From positions 310,001 to 374,000 of the forward strand of contig NZ_CP151274.1 in NCBI RefSeq assembly GCF_051131135.1: a stretch of DNA of 64,000 nucleotides, written 5' to 3'. Below are positions 42,015 through 50,632 of the stretch, in pieces. Every line of letters begins with the position of its first letter. The stretch's first letter is position 1. This DNA is from Thermogladius sp023256015. Lineage in GTDB: Archaea > Thermoproteota > Thermoprotei_A > Sulfolobales > Desulfurococcaceae. The position numbers were made by a program, and so were the translations under genes. The notes beneath the pieces are model-generated. The model made no database searches. It was not told the DNA's origin and saw only the letters and a list, made by a program, of their open reading frames with translations.

Positions 42015-42995
42015 TTGCCTCTGTGCGTTAGTGTCGATAAGGGGGTTGCCAGTATAGCTCTCTCCACACTGAAGCGCATCAAGGCGCTGAGGAGTGACCT
42101 GAGGGTTACCAGGCAGGGTTCGCGGGTTCTCCTTCCTGTCGACGAGTCCAAGCTCGACGAGGTCGAGGAGGCGCTGGGGGGTTTAGAGTTTGCTGTGGTT
42201 GACTGCCACCCTCCCCTTGTCAGTAAGACCGCTCCCCCTACTATCCCGGCGTACGACCTGGTAGGCGACGTGGCCTTGGTGAGGTCGAGAGCCCTCGAGT
42301 CGCTCGGCGAGGATGAGGTCGTCTCGGCTTTAACCTCGATACACCCTAGGATCAAAAGCATCTACGTGGTCGAGGAGACGACTGGGGAGTACAGAGTGCC
42401 GAGTCTCAGGCTCTTGTGGGGCGAGAATAGGGGCTACGCCGAGGCCAGGGAGTACGGGCTCGTTTTCCGCGTCCCGCTGGGCAGGGCCTACTACAACCCG
42501 AGGCTGGCAGAAGAGCACCATAGGGTGGCGGAGTCTGTGGAGGACGGCGAGGTCGTTCTGGACATGTTCAGCGGTATAGGCGGGTTCGCCTTACACATCG
42601 CCTCCCTGCGAGACGCCTTCGTGGTCGCTAACGACAAAAACCCCGAGGCCTACAAGCACATAATAGTCAACGTGAGGCTGAACTACAAGAAGTTGAAGGG
42701 CGTGGTCTACCCGCTAAACTACGACGCCGTCGACTTGGTAAACGTCTTGGAGAAGGAGGTGTTTGACAGGGTTATAGCAAACTTGCCCACGAGAAGCCTG
42801 GACTTCGCGCCCTTCTACGGCCGCTTGCTAAGGAGCGGCGGGGTTCTACACCTCTACACCTTGTCACACGACATCTTGGCAACTTACGACGTCGTACGCG
42901 AGAAGCTCGCCGACTTTTCGATCGAGGGACACAGGCTCGTCCTAGAGCACAGCCCTAGAACCGGCGTGTTCAGAGTAGACCTCGTCAAGCGTTAA
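42015..42995 (+). CDS. trm5: tRNA (guanine37-N1) methyltransferase, Trm5 family
   Basis: 326 residues. The methyltransferase motif VLDMFSGIGGFALHIA, then VVANDKNPEAYKH and IANLPTRS (motif IV, N-x-P-x) mark Trm5. The N-terminal half carries the D1/D2 domains with GEDEVVSALTSIHPRIKSIY. It makes m1G37 next to the anticodon, and in archaea also contributes to wyosine formation. TTG start at 42015; a TATTATTATAAACC promoter patch lies about 60 bases upstream. Its end overlaps the DUF371 gene by 54 bases. Confidence 0.87.
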   Translation: MPLCVSVDKGVASIALSTLKRIKALRSDLRVTRQGSRVLLPVDESKLDEVEEALGGLEFAVVDCHPPLVSKTAPPTIPAYDLVGDVALVRSRALESLGEDEVVSALTSIHPRIKSIYVVEETTGEYRVPSLRLLWGENRGYAEAREYGLVFRVPLGRAYYNPRLAEEHHRVAESVEDGEVVLDMFSGIGGFALHIASLRDAFVVANDKNPEAYKHIIVNVRLNYKKLKGVVYPLNYDAVDLVNVLEKEVFDRVIANLPTRSLDFAPFYGRLLRSGGVLHLYTLSHDILATYDVVREKLADFSIEGHRLVLEHSPRTGVFRVDLVKR

Positions 42996-43409
42996 CACGA
43001 CTAGCTCGACCACGAGCTCGGCTCCTCTACGCAGGGCTTCGACGAGGTCTCTCCTGAGGTCGCGCGCAGCCTTGTTGGCCCTCACACCTATCGTGGCGGG
43101 TTCGATATACTCGCTCCTCCTTATAATGATCTTCTTATCATCGCTTAGTACGAGCCCGGGATGCCCCTGTGCCACTAGAACGTCGCTCGCCCCTCCGGCC
43201 GTGAATCTGGCGAAGACGACGCTATCCGGCCTTCTTACTAGCGTCTTGAACACCTCGCTGAGGTCGCTAGCAGACTTATCGGCCGCGACCCCGACTATAC
43301 AGTCGCCCCTGGTAGTCAAGTGCTCCTCTTTGGTGATCTCGATAGTAGTCCTATGGACCGCTCTAACATTGTAGTGCCCCCTCGCGTGTACCACCTCTCT
43401 TGCTCTCAT
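42942..43409 (-). CDS. DUF371-family protein
   Basis: 155 residues. The diagnostic block is THRTTIEITKEEHLTTRGDCIVGV-like (AVHRTTIEITKEEH then TRGDCIVGV). DUF371 is an archaeal and occasionally bacterial family of unknown function. It is convergent with trm5 and overlaps its 3' end by 54 bases. Confidence 0.82.
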   Translation of the reverse strand: MRAREVVHARGHYNVRAVHRTTIEITKEEHLTTRGDCIVGVAADKSASDLSEVFKTLVRRPDSVVFARFTAGGASDVLVAQGHPGLVLSDDKKIIIRRSEYIEPATIGVRANKAARDLRRDLVEALRRGAELVVELVVLTLDEVYSEHAGSRAVL

Positions 43410-43485
43410 GGCTTCTCTCAGCCAGGTCTAATTTACTGTGAAAGATAATTAAGGTGATTTAATTGAAATTTCAACGGGTCGGCAT

Positions 43486-44172
43486 TTGTCCGAGGACAAC
43501 GTGTTCAGAGTCAGCAGGGAGAGAGTAGTAGAAATGCTGGAGAGAGAGGGGTACTTGAAGAGCAGTATCGTAAAGAGGGCTCTGTTGTCGGTCCCACGCG
43601 AGATGTTCGTGCCGGAGAACCTGAGGAAGTACGCCTACTATGACACACCGCTCCCTATAGGCTACGGGCAGACCATCAGCGCTATACACATGGTGGCCAT
43701 CATGACAGAGGCCTTGGATCCGCTACCGGGGATGAAAGTGTTGGAGGTCGGTACCGGGTCTGGTTACCAAGCCGCAGTCCTGGCCGAGATCGTGGCCAAA
43801 ATGGACCCGAGCCACAAGGGGCACGTCTACACGATCGAAAGAATACCTGAGCTCGCAGAGTTCGCCCGGCGTAACCTCGAGAGGGCTGGGTACAAGGACT
43901 ACGTGACAGTTGTTGTAGCCGACGGTTCAAAGGGGTACCCGGAAGGGGCGCCCTACGACAGGATTGTAGTGACAGCCGGCGCTCCCAGCGTACCCAAGCC
44001 TCTCATAGAGCAGCTAGACGTGCACGGCAAACTAGTTATACCCGTCGGCGACAGGTACATACAAAGGCTCTTGATCGTCGGGAAGAAGGCTAGCGGAGAG
44101 TTGTCAATGAAGTGGGGGATCGACTGTGTCTTCGTCCCCTTGATCGGAGAGTACGGGTGGCGAGAGGGGTGA
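43486..44172 (+). CDS. pcm: Protein-L-isoaspartate O-methyltransferase
   Basis: 228 residues. VPREMFVP near the N-terminus, GYGQTISAIHMVAIM and VLEVGTGSGYQAAVLAE (motif I, SAM binding) define PIMT. It repairs isoaspartyl damage in proteins, important at high temperature. TTG start at 43486; GTGATTTAATTG upstream is a TATA-like patch. Tail-to-tail with fen. Confidence 0.93.
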   Translation: MSEDNVFRVSRERVVEMLEREGYLKSSIVKRALLSVPREMFVPENLRKYAYYDTPLPIGYGQTISAIHMVAIMTEALDPLPGMKVLEVGTGSGYQAAVLAEIVAKMDPSHKGHVYTIERIPELAEFARRNLERAGYKDYVTVVVADGSKGYPEGAPYDRIVVTAGAPSVPKPLIEQLDVHGKLVIPVGDRYIQRLLIVGKKASGELSMKWGIDCVFVPLIGEYGWREG

Positions 44173-44174
44173 CC

Positions 44175-45236
44175 TCAGCTGCTCTTCTTAAACCACTGAT
44201 CTAGCCCTAACTGCCTCCCCTTGAGGAACTCCTTATAGGCCTTGCTAAGCCTCTCCACCGCGTTCTTAACCCTCTCCTCGTTGAAGTCGTGGTCTTTGAC
44301 GAGCACCTCGATTATCCCCTTCTGGTCAGGCTCTCTCCACTCTAGCTTGTATTCGGCGGTCACAGGAGGGTGGAGGAAGTAGTTCTTGATCTTGACCACG
44401 TCGACCTCCTCGCGTGTTCTGAGGTAGCCTTTGGGGACCTTCTCGATCGACCCGTACGTCTTGATGAGCGTTAGAGCAGTTTTAGGCCCTACACCCTCGA
44501 AGCCCTCCGGGTTGTAGTCCGTCCCGAGCAGGATGCCTATGTCTATCAGCTGCTCCCTAGTAATACCGAGTTTTTCCGTAAGCTTGCTGAGCTCTATGAC
44601 CTCGGGCTTAACCTCCACGTACGCGTCTTTTCTCGGCAGCTTCCTCTTACCGCTGATCGTGAGGTTCCTAACCAGCCTAGGAGACCCGAACAAGAGGCTG
44701 TCGTAGTCCTGGCTCGCGCTCGCGTATGCATCACCCCTCCTCACCATAAAGGCGGCCTGTGCCTCTCCCTCGGCGGGAGCCTGAACCCACGGTATACCCA
44801 TCACGTTTAGCAGTCTCTTGGTCTCCTCGACCATGTCGCTGGTGAGCTTTGAGGACATCATCGCGTACCTCCTAGCAGCCTCTAAGTCGCCCTCTTTCAC
44901 GGCTTCCTCGTACTTCTTGGCGGCCTCCTCTCTCAGCGCCTTCCTCCGCTCTAGCTCTTTTACTTTAAGCTCCGGCGGGTTGCCGTCGAACACGTAGACC
45001 GGCTTAATACCCTCCTCAACTAAGTTTATAGTCCTGTAGAAAAGCCCGCTCAGGTGGCTCGTAATACGCCCGCTGCTGTCCATTAACGGCGAGCCGTCAG
45101 GACCTCTTATTGCGGCTAGGAACTGGTAGAGAGCGTTATACCCGTCTATTGCGACGATCTTTCCGCGGAGGGCCCTCAAATCGTCTAAAACGATCCTCGC
45201 TTCGAGCGGGATGAGGTCTTTCAGGTTGACACCCAT
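44175..45236 (-). CDS. fen: Flap endonuclease 1
   Basis: 353 residues. N-terminal region (ALRGKIVAIDGYNALYQF) and internal region (VQAPAEGEAQAAF, ASQDYDSLLFG, GTDYNPEGFEGVGPKTA) contain the acidic metal ligands and H3TH motif. The C-terminus carries the PIP box QLGLDQWF for sliding-clamp binding. It removes 5' flaps in lagging-strand replication and repair. ATG start. Confidence 0.95.
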   Translation of the reverse strand: MGVNLKDLIPLEARIVLDDLRALRGKIVAIDGYNALYQFLAAIRGPDGSPLMDSSGRITSHLSGLFYRTINLVEEGIKPVYVFDGNPPELKVKELERRKALREEAAKKYEEAVKEGDLEAARRYAMMSSKLTSDMVEETKRLLNVMGIPWVQAPAEGEAQAAFMVRRGDAYASASQDYDSLLFGSPRLVRNLTISGKRKLPRKDAYVEVKPEVIELSKLTEKLGITREQLIDIGILLGTDYNPEGFEGVGPKTALTLIKTYGSIEKVPKGYLRTREEVDVVKIKNYFLHPPVTAEYKLEWREPDQKGIIEVLVKDHDFNEERVKNAVERLSKAYKEFLKGRQLGLDQWFKKSS

Positions 45237-45292
45237 TCAGAAACATCCCGATCCTTTTTGATTGACATGCTACCCTAAAATACTTGATCGCA

Positions 45293-45553
45293 CTAGTAGC
45301 CGGTTAACTGGCTCATGAGGGTCTTAGACGGCCTGATCTTCAGCTCTTTACCAATAAACTCCGACGTGATAAACCCGTTGAGCTCCAGCTTAATCAACGC
45401 CTGGTAAAGCTCCGGCTTGGAGACCTCGAGGTCGTGCTTCTTTTTGAGTATCTCCAATAGCTCGCTCTCTAGAATCCCTTCTGGTTTTGCCAGCACCTCT
45501 TCGATGACCACCCTGAACAGCGGGCTCGTGCGCCACAGCGTCCTTTTGCTCAT
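45293..45553 (-). CDS. Small winged-helix DNA-binding protein
   Basis: 86 residues from the ATG at 45553 (a second ATG at 45559 lies two codons upstream). It has a helix-turn-helix profile with VVIEEVLAKPEGILESELLEI, SKPELYQALIKLELNGFITSE and a wing. No signalling or metal motif. Likely a transcription regulator or DNA-binding subunit; the inverted repeat around its own TATA box fits autoregulation. GGAGCGGTG is the ribosome site. Confidence 0.72.
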   Translation of the reverse strand: MSKRTLWRTSPLFRVVIEEVLAKPEGILESELLEILKKKHDLEVSKPELYQALIKLELNGFITSEFIGKELKIRPSKTLMSQLTGY

Positions 45554-45615
45554 GGGCAAAACACCGCTCCACGGTTTTCAAGACGACGTAGAAGCACCTT
45601 TCATAACACAGGTTT

Positions 45616-45652
45616 TCGCGGAGTTATAAACCTGATTACTATATCTCCGCGA
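45616..45652. promoter_or_regulatory. Inverted repeat flanking the TATA box of the winged-helix gene
   Basis: TCGCGGAG (45616-45623) and CTCCGCGA (45645-45652) are perfect 8-base inverted copies, 21 bases apart, around the minus-strand TATA box TTTATAA (45624-45630). The layout resembles an operator, or possibly a hairpin after the cdc48 stop. Symmetry and box are seen; function is inferred. Confidence 0.5.
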
Positions 45653-45666
45653 GGGCTAGGGGCGCC

Positions 45667-47856
45667 TCACGTGTACACTTGCGGTCTTAAGTGCTCCTTG
45701 GGCAACTTCTGCTTGGCCTTCTCACCCCACTCGATGTAGAACTTGGTCATCTCCTGGGTTATAGATGGCTTCACCTTGTTCAAGGCCTCGTTGAAGTGCC
45801 TCATGTATACCCTGTCTATCATCAGGTCCTCCCTGATCGCTATCAGGGCAGCCTCTCTAACGAGGGCCTCAATATCTGCCCCGCTATACCCCTCCGTCTG
45901 TTTCGCCAGCTCGTAGAGGTCGACGTCGTCTGCGAGAGGCATATTCCTGGTGTGTATCTTGAATATCTCGAGCCTCGAAGACAGGTCTGGAGGAGGGACG
46001 TAGATCAGCTTATCGAACCTGCCCGGCCTTAGTAGGGCCGGGTCGAGTATGTCGGGCCTGTTCGTCGCCGCGATGACCACGACGTTCTCCAACTTCTCGA
46101 TCCCGTCCATCTCTGTGATAAGCTGGCTGACAACCCTCTCGGAGACTCCCGAGTCGTAAGCGAACCCCCTAACAGGGGCTATCGCGTCGATCTCGTCCAT
46201 GAATATCACCGCCGGCGCGTAGAGCCTCGCCTTCCGGAACACCTCTCTTATCGCCTTCTCGGACTCGCCGACCCACTTGCTCAGCACCTCGGGGCCCCTT
46301 ATGGCGATGAAGTTAGCACCGCTCTCCGTCGCCACGGCCTTGGCCAGCAGGGTCTTACCGGTGCCGGGAGGGCCGTACAAGAGGATGCCCTTGGGGGGCT
46401 TGATCCCGATCCTCTTGAACGTCTCGGGGTACTTTATTGGCCACTCGATGCTCATCCTCAGCTCTTGTTTTATGTTCTCCAGCCCACCTATATCGCTCCA
46501 CCTGACCTCCGGTACTTCGACGAAGACCTCTCTCAAGCCGCTTGGGACTATCTCCTTATAGGCCGCCATGAAGTCCTCCATTCTGACCTCCATCTTCTCG
46601 AGTATCTCGAAGGGTATACTCGGGCTGTCCAGGTTGATCTCGGGCAGGTACCTCCTGAGGGCGTGGAGGGCCGCCTCTCTGACCAGGGCGGCGAGGTCTG
46701 CCCCAGTGTACCCGTGCGTGATCTCGGCTAGTTTGTTCAAGTCGACGTCCTTAGCTAGCGGCACACCCCTAGTGTGTATCTGTAGTATCTCCAGCCTCGC
46801 GTTCTTGTCCGGCATTGGTATCTCTATCTCTCTGTCGAACCTACCGGGCCTCCTAAGCGCCGGGTCGAGGGCGTTAGGTCTGTTCGTAGCGCCTATGACG
46901 ATAACGTCGCCCCTAGCCTCAAGCCCGTCCATTAGGGCGAGTAGTTGGGCTACTACTCTCCTCTCGACTTCTCCTACGACCTCGTCTCTCTTGGGGGCTA
47001 TCGCGTCGATCTCGTCTATGAATATGATCGCTGGAGCGTTCTTCTTTGCCTGTTCGAAGATCTCCCTTAGCCTCTGCTCAGACTCACCATAGTACTTACT
47101 CATTATCTCGGGCCCGTTTATCGCTATGAAGTACGCGTCGGCCTCGTTAGCCACGGCCTTGGCCAGCAGGGTCTTACCGGTGCCGGGAGGGCCGTACAAG
47201 AGTATGCCCTTGGGGGGCTCGATCCCCAACTTCCTGAAGAGCTCTGGGTGTTTCAAGGGTAGCTCGATAAGTTCCCTGACCCTCTGTATGATGTGCTTCA
47301 TACCCCCGATGTCTTCGTAGGTGACGCGCGGCAGCCTGTAGGTCTCCATCGGCTTCTCCGAGATCGTTACTATCGTGTCCTTAGTCACCACGACGGGGCC
47401 CTTGGGCTTAGTGTATACCACCTTGAACGGTATGGTCTGCCCCAGGACGGGGACTACCACTATGTCCTCTTCAACGAGCGGGCGGTTGAGCAACTTGTTC
47501 TTCACGAAGTCCGCTAGTTGAGAGTCTGGTGGAGCGTAGTACTTGCTTGGCGCTAGTTTTATCGAGACAGCGTTCGCGGCCTCTGTTTTCTCCACAATTA
47601 CGAGGTCTCCTATCTTCACACCAGCGTTTTGTCTAGTTGTGTTGTCTATCCTTATGACTCCCAGCCCCCTGTCCTGGGGCTTGCTCTCCATTACCCTGAC
47701 CACGGTCCTCCTCTTACCCTCGATGACCACGATGTCCCCGTTCATCAGGCCTGTTCTCTCGAGTACTTCCGGGTCTACTCTACCAATACCCTTTCCCACG
47801 TCTTTGGGCTCAGCCTCTAGAACCCGCAGTGTGAGCTTGACTCTCTCGCTCGACAT
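45667..47856 (-). CDS. cdc48: Cdc48/VAT-family AAA ATPase
   Basis: 729 residues. N domain (about 1-185), then two AAA cassettes, each with GPPGTGKTLLAKAVA Walker A and FIDEIDAIAP or FMDEIDAIAP Walker B. It unfolds substrate proteins for degradation or release. The C-terminus reads QVYT; a hydrophobic-Tyr-any ending is the HbYX motif that opens the 20S proteasome. Single gene with its own promoter (CACCTATAAGG, about 47898-47908). Confidence 0.95.
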   Translation of the reverse strand: MSSERVKLTLRVLEAEPKDVGKGIGRVDPEVLERTGLMNGDIVVIEGKRRTVVRVMESKPQDRGLGVIRIDNTTRQNAGVKIGDLVIVEKTEAANAVSIKLAPSKYYAPPDSQLADFVKNKLLNRPLVEEDIVVVPVLGQTIPFKVVYTKPKGPVVVTKDTIVTISEKPMETYRLPRVTYEDIGGMKHIIQRVRELIELPLKHPELFRKLGIEPPKGILLYGPPGTGKTLLAKAVANEADAYFIAINGPEIMSKYYGESEQRLREIFEQAKKNAPAIIFIDEIDAIAPKRDEVVGEVERRVVAQLLALMDGLEARGDVIVIGATNRPNALDPALRRPGRFDREIEIPMPDKNARLEILQIHTRGVPLAKDVDLNKLAEITHGYTGADLAALVREAALHALRRYLPEINLDSPSIPFEILEKMEVRMEDFMAAYKEIVPSGLREVFVEVPEVRWSDIGGLENIKQELRMSIEWPIKYPETFKRIGIKPPKGILLYGPPGTGKTLLAKAVATESGANFIAIRGPEVLSKWVGESEKAIREVFRKARLYAPAVIFMDEIDAIAPVRGFAYDSGVSERVVSQLITEMDGIEKLENVVVIAATNRPDILDPALLRPGRFDKLIYVPPPDLSSRLEIFKIHTRNMPLADDVDLYELAKQTEGYSGADIEALVREAALIAIREDLMIDRVYMRHFNEALNKVKPSITQEMTKFYIEWGEKAKQKLPKEHLRPQVYT

Positions 47857-47967
47857 CCAGGCAGCACCGCCTCTCGAGAGATTTTATGATGAAGGGTCCT
47901 TATAGGTGCATCAGCGGGAAAAACGGGAATACACTGGAAGACACGCTTAGAGGGCTAACCTGACACT

Positions 47968-48240
47968 TCAGCTAACCCTGTGGACGATCTCCACTTCTAC
48001 CTGGCTGACGCCCGGGACGCCCGACACCGTCTCCTCCAACTTCTCGGTGCCCCCCTCGGTCTGTTCGGGCATGAATATGTAGAGCCGTAGGGCGTTCAAC
48101 CCGAACGCGATCGGCTCGATATCGTACCCTTTGAGCTCGTAGCCTTCGGGCAGCGCCTTCTCAATCCTCTCTTTCAGCTCCTCTGGCTTAGTCTCGACAT
48201 CCTCGGGCAGCACCTTTAGAACGACCAGTACCCTCGCCAT
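47968..48240 (-). CDS. ef1b: Elongation factor 1-beta (aEF1B)
   Basis: About 90 residues, the whole EF1-beta exchange domain. VLVVLKVLPEDVETK and PIAFGLNALRLYIFMPEQ are conserved in archaeal aEF1B, which recharges aEF1A with GTP. The ATG at 48240 follows AGGTGGT. It follows the zinc-ribbon gene closely and shares its promoter. Confidence 0.92.
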   Translation of the reverse strand: MARVLVVLKVLPEDVETKPEELKERIEKALPEGYELKGYDIEPIAFGLNALRLYIFMPEQTEGGTEKLEETVSGVPGVSQVEVEIVHRVS

Positions 48241-48249
48241 ATACACCAC

Positions 48250-48468
48250 CTAAGGCCCCCTGAAGCCGCAACTAGGGCACTCGTAAGGGATGCCCAGCTG
48301 GCGGCAACGCTTACAGCGCCTTATAATGGCCTTCCCGCAGTTGGGGCAGAAGAACTCCACGCCGTGCTCTTGTGGCAGCATCGGTCGGTGACAACTGCTA
48401 CACACGGGCGTCGCCGCTGGCTCGTGTATGGATATGTCTAGCGATGTAAGCATGTACTTCGACGCCAT
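48250..48468 (-). CDS. Four-CxxC zinc-ribbon protein upstream of aEF1B
   Basis: 72 residues. Four CxxC pairs: CSSC (about 23), CPNC (41), CKRC (52) and CPSC (64), enough for two zinc sites. This short family commonly sits beside ef1b in archaea. The role is unknown, and RNA or protein binding is a guess. ATG at 48468 with a divergent promoter shared with pth2. Confidence 0.75.
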   Translation of the reverse strand: MASKYMLTSLDISIHEPAATPVCSSCHRPMLPQEHGVEFFCPNCGKAIIRRCKRCRQLGIPYECPSCGFRGP

Positions 48469-48497
48469 GTTGTATCACACTAGTCCATTCATATCAA

Positions 48498-48517
48498 CAT
48501 TTAAACAGTTTAAAAAC
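48498..48517. promoter_or_regulatory. Divergent promoters, zinc-ribbon/aEF1B and pth2/truD
   Basis: In this AT-rich spacer the minus-strand box TTTAAATG (about 48498-48505) and the plus-strand box GTTTAAAAAC (about 48508-48517) point outward. They predict start sites near 48476 and 48537, so both mRNAs are nearly leaderless. Confidence 0.55.
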
Positions 48518-48541
48518 ATACTTGTCACTGGCCTGTGGAAC

Positions 48542-48904
48542 ATGGCGGGAGAAGATTACAAGCAAGTCGTGATAGTCAGAAGCGACCTCAACATGAGCAG
48601 GGGGAAGATAGCTGTTCAGGTAGCCCACGCCTCTCTCATGGCCGCGTTCGAGGCGTACAAGGAGCATAGAGAGTGGTTTACGGCGTGGTGGGAAAGCGGG
48701 CAGAAGAAAGTCGTGGTCAAGGTGAGTAATGAGGGTGAGCTTCTCGAGCTCTACGAGAAGGCTAGGCAGCGGGGGTTGCCGGCATCCATGGTAAGAGACG
48801 CTGGCTTAACGGAGCTACCACCCGGCACGCTGACAGCTGTCGCTATCGGGCCTTGCCCAACTAAGCTAGTCGACGAACTCACAGGAGGCTTAAGACTTCT
48901 TTGA
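48542..48904 (+). CDS. pth2: Peptidyl-tRNA hydrolase 2
   Basis: 120 residues from the ATG at 48542. QVVIVRSDLNMSRGKIAVQVAHAS and the C-terminal TVAIGPCP (read as AVAIGPCPTKLVDELTG) match the archaeal/eukaryotic Pth2 family. It releases stalled peptidyl-tRNA. A longer frame from 48428 reads antisense of the zinc-ribbon gene. Four-base overlap with truD. Confidence 0.93.
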   Translation: MAGEDYKQVVIVRSDLNMSRGKIAVQVAHASLMAAFEAYKEHREWFTAWWESGQKKVVVKVSNEGELLELYEKARQRGLPASMVRDAGLTELPPGTLTAVAIGPCPTKLVDELTGGLRLL

Positions 48905-49986
48905 TCAAGAGGTACGTCAACGTACTCGACTTCGTGTTTGACATAGCCTACTTGGTCACCGAGAGAGGTCTACACGCCGAGTACCGTCAGACCCCCTCTT
49001 CCTTCCACGTACAAGAGGTGCTCGACAGAGGCGTTCTGGCCGAGGGAGGGGAGTACGCTGTTCTAGAGGTGAGGAAGAAGGGGCTAGACACGTACGAAGC
49101 CTTGAGGATAATGTCTAAAGAGGCGGGTATCCCCCTACAGAACTTCCTCGTCCTGGGATTGAAGGACAAGGACTCGACCAGCGTCCAGTACGTCTTCGTT
49201 AAAAGAAGCTTACTCCCCGAGAACTTCAGCGTGGAGAAGGGTGGCGTCGAGGCCAGAGTCGTAGGGTTCAGCAGGGGCAAGCCGGGCAAATCGGCGTTGT
49301 TGGGGAACCGGTTCAAAATAAGGTTCGAGGACTCCCACGAGTCAGACCACCAACTCGCGAAGGAGATACTAAAGCTCGTGGTAGAGCATGGCCTGCCTAA
49401 CTACTACGGTTACCAGAGGTTCGGGGTTAAGAGGCCTGTGACCCACTTGTTAGGCAAGGCCGTCCTCGAAGCCGACTCGGCGTTCTTCGCGAAGACGCTG
49501 CTCAGCGACACTACGCCGTTAGAGTCAGAGAAGAGCGTGCTTAGTAGAACTCTCATGAAGTTCGACGACGCCTTACTGTACGAAAAAATGTGTTACGGGA
49601 TGCCTCCTCTCGAGGACTGCGGGCTCGCTCTCAACAAGAGGTTGCGGAACCTTTACGTAGACGCTTACGTATCCTACCTTTTCAACAGGTTACTCACGAG
49701 GTTGATAGATTCGAACAAGGGCTCCCTACCTGACACTAAGATACCGACGCTGGGCTGCGATAGAATGGCTTACCAGCAGCTTTTGTCGGAGGAGAAGCTC
49801 GAGCCGAGAAACTGGGGGTTAGTCAAGTGCTGGTATAGAGACAGCGTTATTAGGCCTGCCGACCCCTCGGTGAGCAGGGAGGGGAACACTCTCGAGATTT
49901 CCTTCACGCTCCCGAGAGCGGGTTACGCCACTATTGTCATTAGAGAGCTCTTCAAGGAGAACTTCTTAGTCCAGCAGGACCGGTGA
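48901..49986 (+). CDS. truD: tRNA pseudouridine13 synthase TruD
   Basis: 361 residues. GLKDKDSTSVQYV holds the catalytic Asp; NYYGYQRFGVKRPVTHLLG is the second TruD signature. The insert domain lies between about 190 and 280, and the fold resumes at FTLPRAGYATIVIREL. Start is TTG overlapping the pth2 stop (TTGA). Confidence 0.93.
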   Translation: MIKRYVNVLDFVFDIAYLVTERGLHAEYRQTPSSFHVQEVLDRGVLAEGGEYAVLEVRKKGLDTYEALRIMSKEAGIPLQNFLVLGLKDKDSTSVQYVFVKRSLLPENFSVEKGGVEARVVGFSRGKPGKSALLGNRFKIRFEDSHESDHQLAKEILKLVVEHGLPNYYGYQRFGVKRPVTHLLGKAVLEADSAFFAKTLLSDTTPLESEKSVLSRTLMKFDDALLYEKMCYGMPPLEDCGLALNKRLRNLYVDAYVSYLFNRLLTRLIDSNKGSLPDTKIPTLGCDRMAYQQLLSEEKLEPRNWGLVKCWYRDSVIRPADPSVSREGNTLEISFTLPRAGYATIVIRELFKENFLVQQDR

Positions 49987-50049
49987 CGGAACCTATACGG
50001 CCCAGAACTCCCGAGACCTGCGACCTGGCTTAAAGCGAGTTCGCCGCCG

Positions 50050-50559
50050 TTATTCGAATGTTATCTTTATGTCCTTCCCTAGTATAGTTGATATGAACCT
50101 CCTGTACTTCTCCTCCTTCCCCCTTAGGTACTTCCTGTCCCTCCTCGGGACCCTTACCACCATCTGCTCGCTCCCGTCAGGAAGCCAGAGCGTGTTGATC
50201 CCGAGTATGGTCGCGGGGTAGAGCAGTTGCTCCATCAGCTTCTTGACGCCTTCACCCTCCAGGAGTACTTTAGCGCTTTTTCCTAACCTGGAGGATAGCT
50301 CCTTGGCTATCTTGTCGAGACTCGCCTTATCCCAGTCGCCCTTCAAGATCACTATGACCTCGTCCCCGAAATCAAAGGACTTGATATAGTTGCCTGTCCT
50401 AAGCTCCTTGAGGTCTTCCTCCAGCTCCATTAACGTCTTCATTATAGGGATCTCCTCCCTCGCAACCTCCCCCGACTCCACCTTGCGCTGGCAGTTCGGG
50501 CACAGCACACCGCTTTTAACACATATCCTGTCTAGCGGATACTTCACTAGGAACATCAC
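50050..50559 (-). CDS. Archaeal conserved protein with N-terminal Cys and KH-like region
   Basis: 169 residues. RICVKSGVLCPNCQRKVESGEV supplies three Cys, probably a zinc site. The middle (GDEVIVILKGDWDKASLDKIAKELSSRLGKSAKVLLEGEGVKKLMEQLLYPATILGIN) and end (DRKYLRGKEEKYRRFISTILGKDIKITFE) resemble NusA/KH-type RNA-binding architecture. Name not certain. GTG at 50559 or ATG at 50556. Function unknown; RNA binding is plausible. Confidence 0.65.
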   Translation of the reverse strand: MMFLVKYPLDRICVKSGVLCPNCQRKVESGEVAREEIPIMKTLMELEEDLKELRTGNYIKSFDFGDEVIVILKGDWDKASLDKIAKELSSRLGKSAKVLLEGEGVKKLMEQLLYPATILGINTLWLPDGSEQMVVRVPRRDRKYLRGKEEKYRRFISTILGKDIKITFE

Positions 50560-50632
50560 CAGGTCTACGCTTAATCATACTTGAGAGATTCTTTAATTGA
50601 TTTAAATATATTGGGGTCGGTCGCCAACAGCG

